Origin: Roseitranquillus sp963709765
Lineage (GTDB): Bacteria > Pseudomonadota > Alphaproteobacteria > Rhodobacterales > Rhodobacteraceae
Direction: 5' to 3'
Length of the DNA stretch: 64,000 nt
Assembly (NCBI GenBank): GCA_963709765.1
Contig: CAVPXL010000005.1
Location: 186,001-250,000, forward strand
Below the pieces are notes generated by a model. The model made no database searches. It saw only the letters and a list, made by a program, of their open reading frames with translations, and had not been told where the DNA came from. The translations under genes were made by a program, and so were the position numbers. Position 1 is the first letter of the stretch. Each line of letters starts with the position of its first letter. This document shows positions 9,234 through 18,606 of the stretch, in pieces.

Positions 9234-10181
9234 GTGAGCTTCGACCGCCAGTCGATCGCCCGCGCACTCGAAGGTCGGGAGCGTGTGGCGCGCGTCGTCG
9301 TGGCGGCGATCCGGGGCTCGACTCCGCGCGAGGTCGGCACCGCGATGCTGGTCTGGCCCGACGGGCAGGACGGCACCATCGGGGGCGGCACGCTGGAATG
9401 GGAAGCCACGGCCCATGCGCGCGCGGCGCTCGCCTCCGGCGCCGACAGGCTGGACCAGATGCCGCTGGGGCCGGCCCTCGGACAATGCTGCGGCGGCGCC
9501 GTCACGCTTCTGACGGAGATCTGGGACACCGATCGGCTCGGGCCGTCCGACACCGTGGTGGCGCGACCGGTGCCCGGCGCGGCGCCGGACATGCCCCTCG
9601 CCGTGCGCCGCGTCCTGAACCTGGCGCGCTCGCAGGGGACGGCGCCAGCCGCGCAGCTCGTCGACGGATGGATGATCGAGCCGGTCTCGGGGCCGCGTCG
9701 CGAGATCTGGATCTGGGGCGCGGGCCATGTCGGGCGGGCGCTGGTTCACACCCTTGCGCCGCTGCCGGACTTGAGTGTGAGCTGGATCGACACGACCCCC
9801 GAGCGGTTCCCCGACGTGGTGCCGGATCGCGTCACGACCCTTGTCGCCGCCGAGCCGGGGGCCCTTGTGGCCCACGCGCCGGGCGACGCCGAGCACCTGA
9901 TCCTGACCTACAGCCATGCCCTTGATCTCGATCTCTGCCACCGCCTTCTGAGCCACGGCTTCGCCGCGTGCGGCCTGATCGGATCCGCGACCAAGTGGGC
10001 CCGCTTCCGCTCACGCCTGAAGCAACTGGGCCACGACGACGCACAGATTGCGCGCATCACCTGCCCCATCGGCGACCCGACGCTGGGGAAACACCCTCAT
10101 GCCATTGCCGTCGGCGTCGCCGCCGCGCTACTGAGATCGGCGGGACGGAGCACGGCGGCAAGGGGGGGCGGCTGGGCGTGA
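9234..10181 (+). CDS. xdhC: xanthine dehydrogenase accessory protein XdhC
   Basis: XdhC binds sulfurated molybdenum cofactor and inserts it into XdhB; here 315 residues. The N-terminal XdhC/CoxI domain has TIGGGTLEWEA near residue 44 and the cysteine motif GQCCGG near 82. The C-terminal half is a Rossmann-like domain with WIWGAGHVGRAL (~159) and a GLIGSATKWARF motif (~245). GTG 9234 is chosen because GGAGG sits about 7 bases upstream and the family N-terminus (STPREVGTAM) follows; upstream in-frame codons do not look conserved. The stop overlaps the next gene's GTG by 4 bases, so xdhABC and the ABC transporter form one transcription unit. Confidence 0.94.
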   Translation: MSFDRQSIARALEGRERVARVVVAAIRGSTPREVGTAMLVWPDGQDGTIGGGTLEWEATAHARAALASGADRLDQMPLGPALGQCCGGAVTLLTEIWDTDRLGPSDTVVARPVPGAAPDMPLAVRRVLNLARSQGTAPAAQLVDGWMIEPVSGPRREIWIWGAGHVGRALVHTLAPLPDLSVSWIDTTPERFPDVVPDRVTTLVAAEPGALVAHAPGDAEHLILTYSHALDLDLCHRLLSHGFAACGLIGSATKWARFRSRLKQLGHDDAQIARITCPIGDPTLGKHPHAIAVGVAAALLRSAGRSTAARGGGWA

Positions 10182-11746
10182 GCGGGGGGATGCTACTGGC
10201 GGTGGAGGGCCTGACCAAGGCCTATCCCGGTGTCGTGGCCAACGACGACGTCTCCTTTGCGATCCGACCCGGCGAGATCCACGCCCTTCTGGGCGAGAAC
10301 GGCGCCGGCAAGTCCACACTGGTCAAGATGCTGTACGGCCTCGTGCGCCCCGATGCCGGCCAGATCCGCCTGCACGGGACGCCCTTTGCGCCGACCTCGC
10401 CGCAGGACGCGCGGGCGTCGGGCGTGGCCATGGTGTTCCAGCACTTCTCGCTCTTCGAGGCCCTCGACGTCGCCGAGAACGTGGCGCTCGGCATGGCCGA
10501 TCCGCCGCCGCGCAAGAGCCTCGCGCGCCGGATCCGCGAGGTGAGCGAGGAATACGGCCTGCCGCTCGACCCGACGCGGATCGTGGGCGAGCTTTCGGCC
10601 GGGGAGCGCCAGCGGGTCGAGATCATCCGCTGCCTGTTGCAGGACCCGCGCCTGCTGATCATGGACGAACCCACCAGCGTCCTGACCCCGCAAGAGGCGC
10701 AGATCCTGTTCCGCACCCTGCGCACGCTGGCCGCCGAGGGCACCGCGATCCTCTACATCAGCCACAAGCTCGAAGAGATCCGCGCGCTGTGCGACGGCGC
10801 CACGATCCTGCGGCTCGGGAAGGTGGTCGGGCGCTGCGATCCGCGAGAAAGCTCGGCCGCCGAACTGGCCGAGATGATGGTGGGCGGAACCCTGCACGTG
10901 CCATCGCGCGAGACCGCCGATCCTGGCGACGTGGTCCTGGAGCTCAGGAACCTCTCGGTGCGCTCGGCCAACGCCTTCGGCACCTCGCTCAAGGAAGTCT
11001 GCGTCGCAGTGCGCTGCGGCGAGGTTCTGGGCATCGGCGGGGTCGCCGGAAACGGGCAGGACGAATTGCTGGCCGCGCTGTCGGGCGAGATCCGCAGCAG
11101 CGCCGACGCGGTGTGGCTCGCGGGCCGCGATGTGGGATCGCTTGGCCCGGTGGCGCGTCGTCGGCTGGGCCTCCTCGCGGCACCCGAGGAACGGCTTGGC
11201 CACGCCGCCGCGCCGGACATGACGCTGACCGAGAACGCGATGCTGACGGCGTCGGTGCGCGAGGGTCTGGCGCGCAACGGCTTCCTGCGCTGGGGGGCCG
11301 CGCGCGACTATGCGCGGCGGGTCATCGAGGCGTTCGACGTCCGCACGCGTGGCGCGCGCACGGTCGCGCGGGCGCTTTCGGGCGGCAATCTGCAGAAGTT
11401 CGTGATCGGCCGCGAAATCCTTCAGCGCCCCGACGTGCTCGTCGTCAACCAGCCGACCTGGGGCGTCGACGCGCAGGCGGCGGCACAGATCCGGCAGGCG
11501 CTCATGGACCTCGCGGCCAAGGGCGCGGCCGTCATCGTCATCAGCCAGGACCTCGACGAGCTGATGGAGGTCTCCGACCGCTTCGCCGCCCTGAACGAAG
11601 GACGCCTGTCCCCGCCGCGCCCCGCCCGCGATCTCAGCGTGGAGCAGATCGGCCTCATGCTCGGCGGCGCCCACGGCATGGCAGAGGCGCACCACGCCGC
11701 AGACGCCACGCCACACGCCCGCGTTGCTCAGGGAGAGACCGCTTGA
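10178..11746 (+). CDS. BMP-family ABC transporter, double ATP-binding protein
   Basis: Energising subunit of a purine/nucleoside-type (BMP family) ABC importer, 522 residues, with two tandem ATPase domains. Domain 1 has Walker A GENGAGKST, signature LSAGERQRVE and Walker B LLIMDEPTS. Domain 2 has a degenerate Walker A (GVAGNGQDE), signature LSGGNLQKF and a Walker B-like NQPTWGVDA, the usual layout of RbsA/NupA-like proteins. GTG 10178 overlaps the xdhC stop (GTGA) and has an AGGGGGGG stretch about 8 bases upstream; ATG 10190 is the alternative. The operon link to xdhABC suggests that the cargo is a purine such as xanthine, hypoxanthine or a nucleoside (inference). Confidence 0.93.
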   Translation: MSGGMLLAVEGLTKAYPGVVANDDVSFAIRPGEIHALLGENGAGKSTLVKMLYGLVRPDAGQIRLHGTPFAPTSPQDARASGVAMVFQHFSLFEALDVAENVALGMADPPPRKSLARRIREVSEEYGLPLDPTRIVGELSAGERQRVEIIRCLLQDPRLLIMDEPTSVLTPQEAQILFRTLRTLAAEGTAILYISHKLEEIRALCDGATILRLGKVVGRCDPRESSAAELAEMMVGGTLHVPSRETADPGDVVLELRNLSVRSANAFGTSLKEVCVAVRCGEVLGIGGVAGNGQDELLAALSGEIRSSADAVWLAGRDVGSLGPVARRRLGLLAAPEERLGHAAAPDMTLTENAMLTASVREGLARNGFLRWGAARDYARRVIEAFDVRTRGARTVARALSGGNLQKFVIGREILQRPDVLVVNQPTWGVDAQAAAQIRQALMDLAAKGAAVIVISQDLDELMEVSDRFAALNEGRLSPPRPARDLSVEQIGLMLGGAHGMAEAHHAADATPHARVAQGETA

Positions 11747-11801
11747 CCGCGCGATCCGAAACACAGCGCCCGGCCCGGGTTCACGCGGCGAGCGCGCCCC
11801 G

Positions 11802-12888
11802 ATGATCCGGCTCGTCAAACGCCCCGAGCCAAGCCGCGCCTGGACGGTGGCGACACCCGTTCTGGCCGTCGTGCTGACGATGATCGCCGGCGGCATCATG
11901 TTCGCGCTGCTGGGCAAGGATCCGGTCGAGGCGATCCGCACGATCTTCTGGGATCCGCTCTTCCATCCCGATTTCGCGGCGTATTCGCGGCCCCAGCTTC
12001 TGGTGAAGGCCGGGCCGCTGATCCTCATCGCCATCGGGCTGTCGCTGGGCTTTCGCGCGGGGGTCTGGAACATCGGCGCGGAAGGTCAGTACATCATGGG
12101 CGCGCTTGCCGGCGGCGGCGCGGCGCTGGCGCTCTATCCGCTGGATTCCCGGATCGTGTTCCCGATCGCCGTGATCGCCGGAACCCTCGGCGGCTGGGCC
12201 TGGGCGATGATCCCGGCGATCCTGAGGACGCGCTTCAACACCAACGAGATCCTCGTCTCGCTGCTGCTGGTCTACGTGGCCGAACAGGTCCTCGCCTCCA
12301 TGTCGCTCGGCCTGCTGCGCAATCCCGAGGGCGGCGGCTTTCCCGGCAGCCGCAACCTGCAGCAATACGAGGCGGTCGCCAACCACGAGCTCCTCGCCGG
12401 GACCGGCCTCCACTGGGGCGTCGTCGCCGCGCTCCTCGCGGTCATCGCGGCCTGGGTCCTGCTGACCCGCCACATCACCGGCTTCCACATCCGCCTTGCC
12501 GGGCAGGCGCCGCGGGCCGCCCGCTTCGCCGGGGTCAATCCCGACCGGCTGGTGGTGTTCTGCCTTGCCGTCTCGGGGGCGCTTGCCGGCCTCGCCGGCG
12601 TGTTCGAGGTGACCGGCCCCGCCGGGCAGATCTCGATCGACTTCAACGTCGGGCTACGGGTTCACGGCGATCATCGTCGCCTTTCTCGGGCGCCTGCATC
12701 CGGTCGGCATCCTGCTGGCCGGCCTGCTCATGGCGCTCACCTATATCGGCGGCGAGCTGTCGCAGTTCATGCTCGGCGTGCCGGCCGCCGCGATCCAGGC
12801 GTTCCAGGGAATGCTCCTCTTCTTCCTGCTCGCGGTCGACGTGCTCACCGGCTACCGGGTCCAGTTCGGCCGCAGCGAGGTGGCGTGA
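11802..12888 (+). CDS. BMP-family ABC transporter permease 1 (frameshift at ~12651)
   Basis: Inner-membrane permease of the BPD_transp_2 type (about 361 residues when repaired). From ATG 11802 the protein shows the family hallmarks GFRAGVWNIGAEGQYIMGALA and RFNTNEILVSLLLVY. After FNVG the frame shifts: an extra G in the GGG at 12651-12653 moves the true continuation (GFTAIIVAFLGRLHPVGI...) into the next frame, which ends at TGA 12886-12888. As written, the upstream frame reads through nonsense and runs directly into permease 2, giving a spurious 698-residue fusion. A single-base sequencing error is most likely. The repaired stop overlaps the next ATG by one base. Confidence 0.88.
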
Positions 12889-13820
12889 TGGATCTGTCGG
12901 CAATCAACCCGGTCCTGCTGATCGCGTCGCTGATGGTCGCCGCCACGCCGATCCTTCTCGCCGCCATCGGCGAGCTGGTGGTCGAAAAGGCCGGCGTGCT
13001 GAACCTCGGCGTCGAGGGCATGATGATCACCGGCGCAGTCTGCGGGTTCGCCACCGCGGTCGAGACCGGATCGCCGGCTCTCGGCTTTCTCGGCGCCGCC
13101 CTCGGCGGCATGGCGCTCGGCCTCGTCTTCGGCGTGCTGACGCAGTTCCTGCTGTCGAACCAGGTCGCGACGGGCCTTGCGCTGACGCTCTTCGGACTGG
13201 GCCTCTCGGCGCTGCTCGGTCAGGGCTACATCGGCGTGAAGGCCCCGTTGACGCCGCGCCTCGATCTCGGGCCGCTCACCGATCTGCCCGTCGTCGGGCG
13301 CATCCTCTTCGGACACGACCTGATGGTCTATGTGGGCCTTCTGCTGATCGCAGGTGTCTGGTGGTTCCTGCGCCACAGCCGCGGCGGCCTCGTCCTGCGC
13401 GCGGTGGGCGAGAACCACGACGCCGCCCACGCGCTCGGCTACCGCGTCATCGCCATCCGCCTTGCCGCCATCGCCTTCGGCGGCGCCTGCGCGGGCCTCG
13501 GCGGCGCCTATCTCAGCCTCGTGCGCGTGCCGCAATGGACCGAGGGCATGACCGCCGGCGCCGGCTGGATCGCGCTCGCGATCGTGGTCTTCGCCTCGTG
13601 GCGCCCGTGGCGCGTGCTGCTCGGCGCCTGGCTCTTCGGCGGCGTCACGGTGCTGCAGCTCAACCTGCAGGCCGCGGGTCTGGCCGTGCCGCCCGAGATC
13701 CTGTCGATGTCGCCCTATCTCATCACCATCCTGGTGCTCGTGATCATCTCGGCGGACCGCTCGCGCGTCGCCATCGGCGCGCCCGCCTCGTTGGGCCGTG
13801 TTTTCTACGCTTCGCACTGA
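12888..13820 (+). CDS. BMP-family ABC transporter permease 2
   Basis: Second integral-membrane subunit of the first BMP-type importer, 310 residues with about 8-9 hydrophobic helices. Family motifs are EKAGVLNLGVEGMMITGA near residue 27 and GLVLRAVGENHDAAHALGY near 163, then GMTAGAGWIALAIVVFASWRPW near 217. ATG 12888 shares its A with the stop of permease 1 (TGATG), indicating translational coupling. Followed after 52 bp by the binding-protein gene. Confidence 0.93.
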   Translation: MDLSAINPVLLIASLMVAATPILLAAIGELVVEKAGVLNLGVEGMMITGAVCGFATAVETGSPALGFLGAALGGMALGLVFGVLTQFLLSNQVATGLALTLFGLGLSALLGQGYIGVKAPLTPRLDLGPLTDLPVVGRILFGHDLMVYVGLLLIAGVWWFLRHSRGGLVLRAVGENHDAAHALGYRVIAIRLAAIAFGGACAGLGGAYLSLVRVPQWTEGMTAGAGWIALAIVVFASWRPWRVLLGAWLFGGVTVLQLNLQAAGLAVPPEILSMSPYLITILVLVIISADRSRVAIGAPASLGRVFYASH

Positions 13821-13872
13821 CGGGGCAGCAATCCGGGCGGCGGTACCGTCCGGCAACAGAGGGGTAAACCGT

Positions 13873-14943
13873 ATGAAACGTTTCGCAGCTATGGGCGCGG
13901 CACTGGCGCTGAGCCTGGCCAGCGCCGCCGGCGCGCAGGACGACAGGACGAAGGTGGGCTTCGTCTATGTGGGACCGATCGGCGATTTCGGCTGGAGCCA
14001 CGAGCACAACCAGGGCCGCCTCGCGCTCGAGGAAGAGCTCGGTGACAGCGTCGAGACCATCTACCAGGAAAGCGTGCCCGAAGGCGCCGATGCCGAACGC
14101 GTGCTCACGCAGATGGCACTGTCGGGCGCCGACCTGATCTTCACCACGTCGTTCGGCTACATGGACCCGACCCTGAACGTGGCCCAGAAGTTTCCCAACG
14201 TGAAGTTCGAGCACGCGACCGGCTACAAGACCGCGCCGAACGTCTCGACCTACTCGGCCCGCTTCTACGAAGGCCGCGCGATCATCGGGCACATCGCCGG
14301 CCAGGTGACCGAAACCAACAAGATCGGCTACATCGCGTCGTTCCCGATCCCCGAGGTCATCCGCGGCATCAACTCGGCCTACATCCACGCCCGCGAGGTC
14401 AACCCCGAGGTCGAGTTCAAGGTCGTCTGGGTCAGCTCGTGGTTCGACCCCGCCAAGGAGGCCGATGCGGCCCAGGCCCTGATCGACCAGGGCGTCGACG
14501 TGCTCATGCAGCACACCGATTCGACGGCGCCGATGGCGATCGCCGAGGAGGCCGGCATCGTCGCCTTCGGCCAGGCGTCGGACATGTCGAACTTCGGCCC
14601 CAACGCGCAGCTCACGTCGATCATGGACAACTGGGGGCCCTACTACGTGGATCGCACCCGCGCCGTCATGAATGGCACCTGGGAAAGCCAGCAGACCTGG
14701 GACGGGATCGCCGAAGGCATGGTCAAGCTCGCGCCCTTCTCGGATTCCATGCCCGACGACGTGCGGGCCAGCGCCGAGGAACTGATCTCCCGCATCGAGA
14801 GCGGCGAATACCACCCCTTCACCGGTCCGCTGAACAAGCAGGACGGCACACCGTGGCTGGCCGAGGGCGAGGTCGCCTCGGATGCGGACCTGCTGGGGAT
14901 GAATTTCTACGTCGAAGGGCTCGAGGGCCAGATCCCGAACTGA
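13873..14943 (+). CDS. BMP-family substrate-binding protein
   Basis: Periplasmic binding protein of the basic membrane protein (BMP/PnrA/Med) family, 356 residues, which delivers purine nucleosides or nucleobases in characterised relatives. ATG 13873 is followed by a clear Sec signal peptide (MKRFAAMGAALALSLASAAGA, cleavage near residue 21). The mature part starts with KVGFVYVGPIGDFGWSHEHNQG, the standard BMP N-terminus. No lipobox cysteine is seen, so it is probably soluble. It is the last gene of the xdhABC-transporter unit and is followed by two hairpins. In the second BMP system (44232-48931) the binding-protein gene comes first. Confidence 0.93.
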   Translation: MKRFAAMGAALALSLASAAGAQDDRTKVGFVYVGPIGDFGWSHEHNQGRLALEEELGDSVETIYQESVPEGADAERVLTQMALSGADLIFTTSFGYMDPTLNVAQKFPNVKFEHATGYKTAPNVSTYSARFYEGRAIIGHIAGQVTETNKIGYIASFPIPEVIRGINSAYIHAREVNPEVEFKVVWVSSWFDPAKEADAAQALIDQGVDVLMQHTDSTAPMAIAEEAGIVAFGQASDMSNFGPNAQLTSIMDNWGPYYVDRTRAVMNGTWESQQTWDGIAEGMVKLAPFSDSMPDDVRASAEELISRIESGEYHPFTGPLNKQDGTPWLAEGEVASDADLLGMNFYVEGLEGQIPN

Positions 14944-14952
14944 CGCCCGGCC

Positions 14953-15022
14953 GCTTCGCCCTCCGGGGGCGAAGCCCGAAAGACGCAAAGGCCCGGTCCA
15001 CGTCAGTGGGCCGGGCCTTTTC
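14953..15022 (+). terminator. double hairpin, rho-independent terminator of the xdh-ABC operon
   Basis: The first stem is GCTTCGCCC / GGGCGAAGC (14953-14975). The second, AAAGGCCCGG (14987-14996) paired with CCGGGCCTTT (15011-15020), is followed by TTCC, a classic GC stem ending in U residues. It lies 10 to 80 bases after the binding-protein stop and separates the operon from the convergent Hint-domain gene. Confidence 0.85.
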
Positions 15023-15167
15023 CTTGTCACGAGACTCGTGGATCCGGGCCGTACCTTTGCAGGTTGACGACCCGATGCTCGTTACCGATGCGTACTACCC
15101 GAACCCAATCTAGCAGATTCACGCGGCAACAAAGGTAAGGCAAACCCTACTCACGCTGAGGTAGATC

Positions 15168-15821
15168 TCATGCGGGGCGATAATCCCGACCGGCCGCAAC
15201 GCCGTAGCGCGCGGGCGGATAGCAGGACGGCGCCCGCTCCAGTTCGGGGAACAGACGCAGCAGGTCGGTCCGCCGATCCTCGTCGAGCGCCATGATCGCC
15301 CCGGCATTGGCCACGAACGATTCGACCGGCAGCCCCTCGACCTGCACGACCTGCGGGCAGTCCAGGACCAGCACGTGAAAGGTCACGCCCGCCGCGCTCA
15401 TGTCCATGAACGCGCCGTCGCTGCGCCCGGCAAGCTCGCGCGCCTCGATCATCCGGCAATGTCCGTCGCTGTTCCCGGCCACCCGCCAGGCCGGCACCAG
15501 AACCCGCTGACCGCCCCCGAGCAGCACGTCACGGCGCGGCATCATCGGCCCCACGGCCCGCGGCGTCAGTCGAACCGGCATCAGCGCCGGATTCGCGATC
15601 ATCTCGGCGGCCGAGACCCGCTGCGTCCAGATCAGGCGGATGGGCTGCAACCCGTCGTCGCGGGTGACGATCAGGTCGCCGCGGCGCAGGTTCTCGACCC
15701 GCCGCCAGCCGCCGGGAACGCGCACGTTCGCGCCGCTCGCCAGTCCGGCCGGCGCGCCGGTGAACATGCCGTCATGGCCGACCGGCTCGGCGCCTTGAGC
15801 CATTCTTACATCGATCTGCAT
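15168..15821 (-). CDS. Hint-domain protein, catalytic residues apparently lost
   Basis: A 217-residue protein of the Hint (hedgehog/intein) fold found in many copies in Rhodobacterales. Recognisable parts are VRVPGGWRRVENLRRGDLIVTRDDG (read as two blocks near residues 34-58), a QPIRLIWTQRV strand, DVLLGGGQRVLVPAW near 99, and the C-terminal VLVLDCPQVVQVEGLPVESF. Related Hint proteins normally start the fold with a nucleophilic Cys and carry SPQHR in the second block. Here the Cys position reads LASGAN and the His position reads GGGQR, so autoprocessing seems unlikely. ATG 15821 has GGGAAGG about 8 bases upstream. The 145-base gap to the terminator at 15022 holds nothing I recognise. Confidence 0.75.
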   Translation of the reverse strand: MQIDVRMAQGAEPVGHDGMFTGAPAGLASGANVRVPGGWRRVENLRRGDLIVTRDDGLQPIRLIWTQRVSAAEMIANPALMPVRLTPRAVGPMMPRRDVLLGGGQRVLVPAWRVAGNSDGHCRMIEARELAGRSDGAFMDMSAAGVTFHVLVLDCPQVVQVEGLPVESFVANAGAIMALDEDRRTDLLRLFPELERAPSCYPPARYGVAAGRDYRPA

Positions 15822-15912
15822 AGTCAGCCTTCCCGTGCGAGCAGCCCCCGCCGGGCATCTTCGACGAAGAGGCGTTGAGAAGAGGTGAACGCGTCCTCGA
15901 CCCCCCGCGAGC

Positions 15913-18401
15913 TCAACCGTCGGTTCGCAATCTTTCGTTTCGCGGATCGTACGGGCTGTCGGCCACCACCTCGGCGGGCCAGAGCCGGTCGAACATCCTC
16001 ACCGACAGGCGCGTCCCCGGTTCGGCGCGCTCAGGCGCGACATAGCCCATCCCGATCGAGCCACCCCGGCTCACCGAATACCCCCCGACGTCAGCCGCCC
16101 GACCCGCCGCTCGCCGTCGTAGAGCGCCTCGCGCCCCCACGGATCCGCGTCGTCGGGCCCCTCCACGAACAGCGTGACGCAGCGGGATCGGACGCCGGTT
16201 TCCTCCATCGCCGCCTTGCCGCGAAACGCCTGCGCGGAATTGACGAACCGGTCGAGCCCGGCCTCGATCGGCGTCGCATCGCGCCCGAGCTCCGCCCCGA
16301 AGGCGCGATAGGACTTCTCCTGGCGCAGCCAGTTCTGCGCCCGCATGCCCACCAGCCTGAGCCCGAGCGGCTCGCCCTCCTCCATCAGCCGGTCGAAGAG
16401 ATGGTTCTGCATCTCGATCGGATGGTGCAGCTCCCAGCCGAGCTCGCCCGTATAGGCCACGCGCAGCGCCAGCGTCGGGCACATCCCGAGCTCCAGCTTG
16501 CGCGCCGAGAGCCACGGAAACCGCTTGTTCGACAGCGCCGTCGCCGGCTCCGGGTCGCCCACCAGCCCGCGCAGGATCTCGCGCGCCCGCGGCCCGGCCA
16601 GCGCGAAGACCCCCCATTGCGTCGTCACCTCGCTCAGCGTGATCGCCCCGAACCGCCCGTCCGCCTCCTCGATGGCCCGCGCCAGCAGGTCGCCGTCATA
16701 GGCCGCCCAGGCCCCTGCCGAGACCAGGTAGAACGTGTCCTCGGTCAGCCGCGCGATCGTGTACTCGCTGGCCACGGTGCCCAGCGGCGACAGCGCGTAG
16801 GTCAGCGACACACGCCCGACCTTTGGCAGAGCATTGGTCGTGTACCATTCCAGGAACGCCCCCGCCCCCGGCCCCGAAACGCGATGCTTGGCAAACGCGC
16901 TGGCGTCGATCAGGCCGGCGGTCTCGCGCACCGCGCGCGCCTCGGCCTCGGCGTATTGCCACCAGCCGCCCCGTCTAAACGACCGGCTCGCGGCATCGTC
17001 GAACCCCGGACCGGCGAAATAGTTCGGCCGCTCCCACCCGTTGACCTGCCCGAACTGCGCTCCGCGCGCCTTGAGCCGGTCGTAGCAGGGCGCCGTGCGC
17101 AGCGGGCGCGCCGCGGGCCGCTCCTCGTCGGGGTGGTGCAGGATGTAGACGTGCTCGTAGGCCTCCTCGTTCTTGCGACAGGCGTATTCGGTCGTCATCC
17201 ACGGCCCGTAGCGGCGCGGATCGAGGCTCGTCATGTCGATCTCGGCCTCGCCATGCGTCATCAGCTGCGCGAGGTAGTGGCCCGCCCCGCCGGCCGCCGT
17301 GATGCCGAAGCTGAACCCCTCGGCCAGCCAGATATTGCGCAGGCCCGGCGCCGGTCCGAGCAGCGGATTGCCGTCGGGCGTGTAGCAGATCGGCCCGTTG
17401 AAATCGTCCTTGAGCCCGACCTCCTCCGACGAGGGAATGCGGTGGATCATGCTCATGTATTCCGCCTCGATCCGCTCCAGGTCGAGCGGGAACAGGTCGG
17501 CGCGGAAACTGTCCGGCACGCCGTGCGCGAACCGGGCCGGCGCGTTCCGCTCGTACGGTCCGAGGATCCAGCCGCCGCGTTCCTCGCGCACGTACCACTT
17601 GGCATCCGCGTCGCGCAGCACCGGGTGTTCGGGATTGTCCTTGCGCCATTGCACCAGCGCGGGGTCGGGCTCGGTGACGATGTACTGGTGCTCCACCGGG
17701 ATCGCGGGGATCTTGAGGCCCAGAAGCTGCGCGGTGCGCTGCGCGTGGTTGCCCGTCGCCGTCACGACGTGCTCCGCCGTCACCTCGACCCGTTCGTCGG
17801 ACGGGACAAGATTGCCGCCGCGCTCGACCATCCGGGTCAGCGTCACCACCCACGCGGCACCGGTCCAGCGATAGCCGTCGACCTGCCAGCGCCGCTCGAT
17901 CGTGACACCCTTCTGGCGCGCGCCCTTGGCCAGCGCCTGGGTCACGTCGGCTGGATTGATGTAGCCGTCCGTCGGGTGATAGATCGCGCCCTCCAGATCG
18001 TCGGTGCGCACCAGCGGCCAGCGCTCGCGAACCTGATCCGGGGTCATCCATTCATACGGCACGCCGCAGGTCTCGGCGGTCGACGCATAAAGCCGGTATT
18101 CGTCCATCCGGGCCCGCGTCTGCGCCAGGCGCAGGTTGCCGACAACGCTGAACCCGGGGTTGAGGCCGGTCTCCGCCTCCAGCACCTTGTAGAGCCTGAT
18201 CGACCGGTCGTGGATATGGGTCGTGGCGTAGTTCATGTTGAAGTAGGGCAGAAGCCCCGCCGCGTGCCAGGTCGATCCGGCGGTCAGCTCGTCGCGCTCC
18301 ACCAGCATCACGTCGCGCCAGCCGGCATGGGCCAGGTGATAGGCAATGCCCGCACCCACCGCGCCGCCGCCCACGATCAGCGCCGAAACATGATCGCGCA
18401 T
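15913..18401 (-). CDS. FAD-dependent dimethylglycine/sarcosine-dehydrogenase-like protein with GcvT domain (frameshift at ~16081)
   Basis: Cytoplasmic flavoprotein that in characterised relatives oxidatively demethylates an N-methyl glycine and passes formaldehyde to tetrahydrofolate, giving 5,10-methylene-THF. The N-terminal DAO domain has the dinucleotide motif GGGAVGAGIAYHLAHAG (residues ~11-27) and GSTWHAAGLLPYFN, where the His covalently holds FAD in relatives. A FAO_M linker and a GcvT domain (AFLEWYTTNAL, YTGELGWELHHP) follow. The frame breaks after RLTSGGIR: a run of six C at 16081-16086 should be seven, after which the next frame supplies the GcvT C-terminus (VSRGGSIGMGYVAPE) to TGA 15913. 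Repaired length is about 830 residues, normal for the family. The preferred substrate is not determinable. Confidence 0.88.
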
Positions 18402-18491
18402 ACCCGAACCCCCCGCCCTGCCTTTTCGTCACCGTCACAATGGCGGGTCCGGCGCGCGGGGGACAGGTGGCGGCGACCCCAAAGCCGCCGA

Positions 18492-18507
18492 AAGCGACAC
18501 GTCGCTT
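18492..18507. promoter_or_regulatory. palindrome between divergent DMGDH-like and panB-like genes
   Basis: AAGCGAC-AC-GTCGCTT, two perfect seven-base arms around a 2-base centre. It lies in the 205-bp divergent region, 91 bases from the flavoprotein start and 100 from the PanB-like start, a good position for an operator shared by both genes. The regulator is unknown. Confidence 0.45.
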
Positions 18508-18606
18508 GCCGACGATCCTGCGCGCGATATGTTCACCCGGCAACCGCGGCCCGTGACCTGCCCGCAATGCCACGTCCCAGAGCAGGTCCCAGAACCGGAG
18601 TTCGCG

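Noticed and set aside
11724..13820. Single 698-codon double permease
   Set aside because: Produced by the extra G near 12651, which pushes permease 1 into the frame of permease 2; the middle 80 residues are nonsense and the correct C-terminus lies in another frame.
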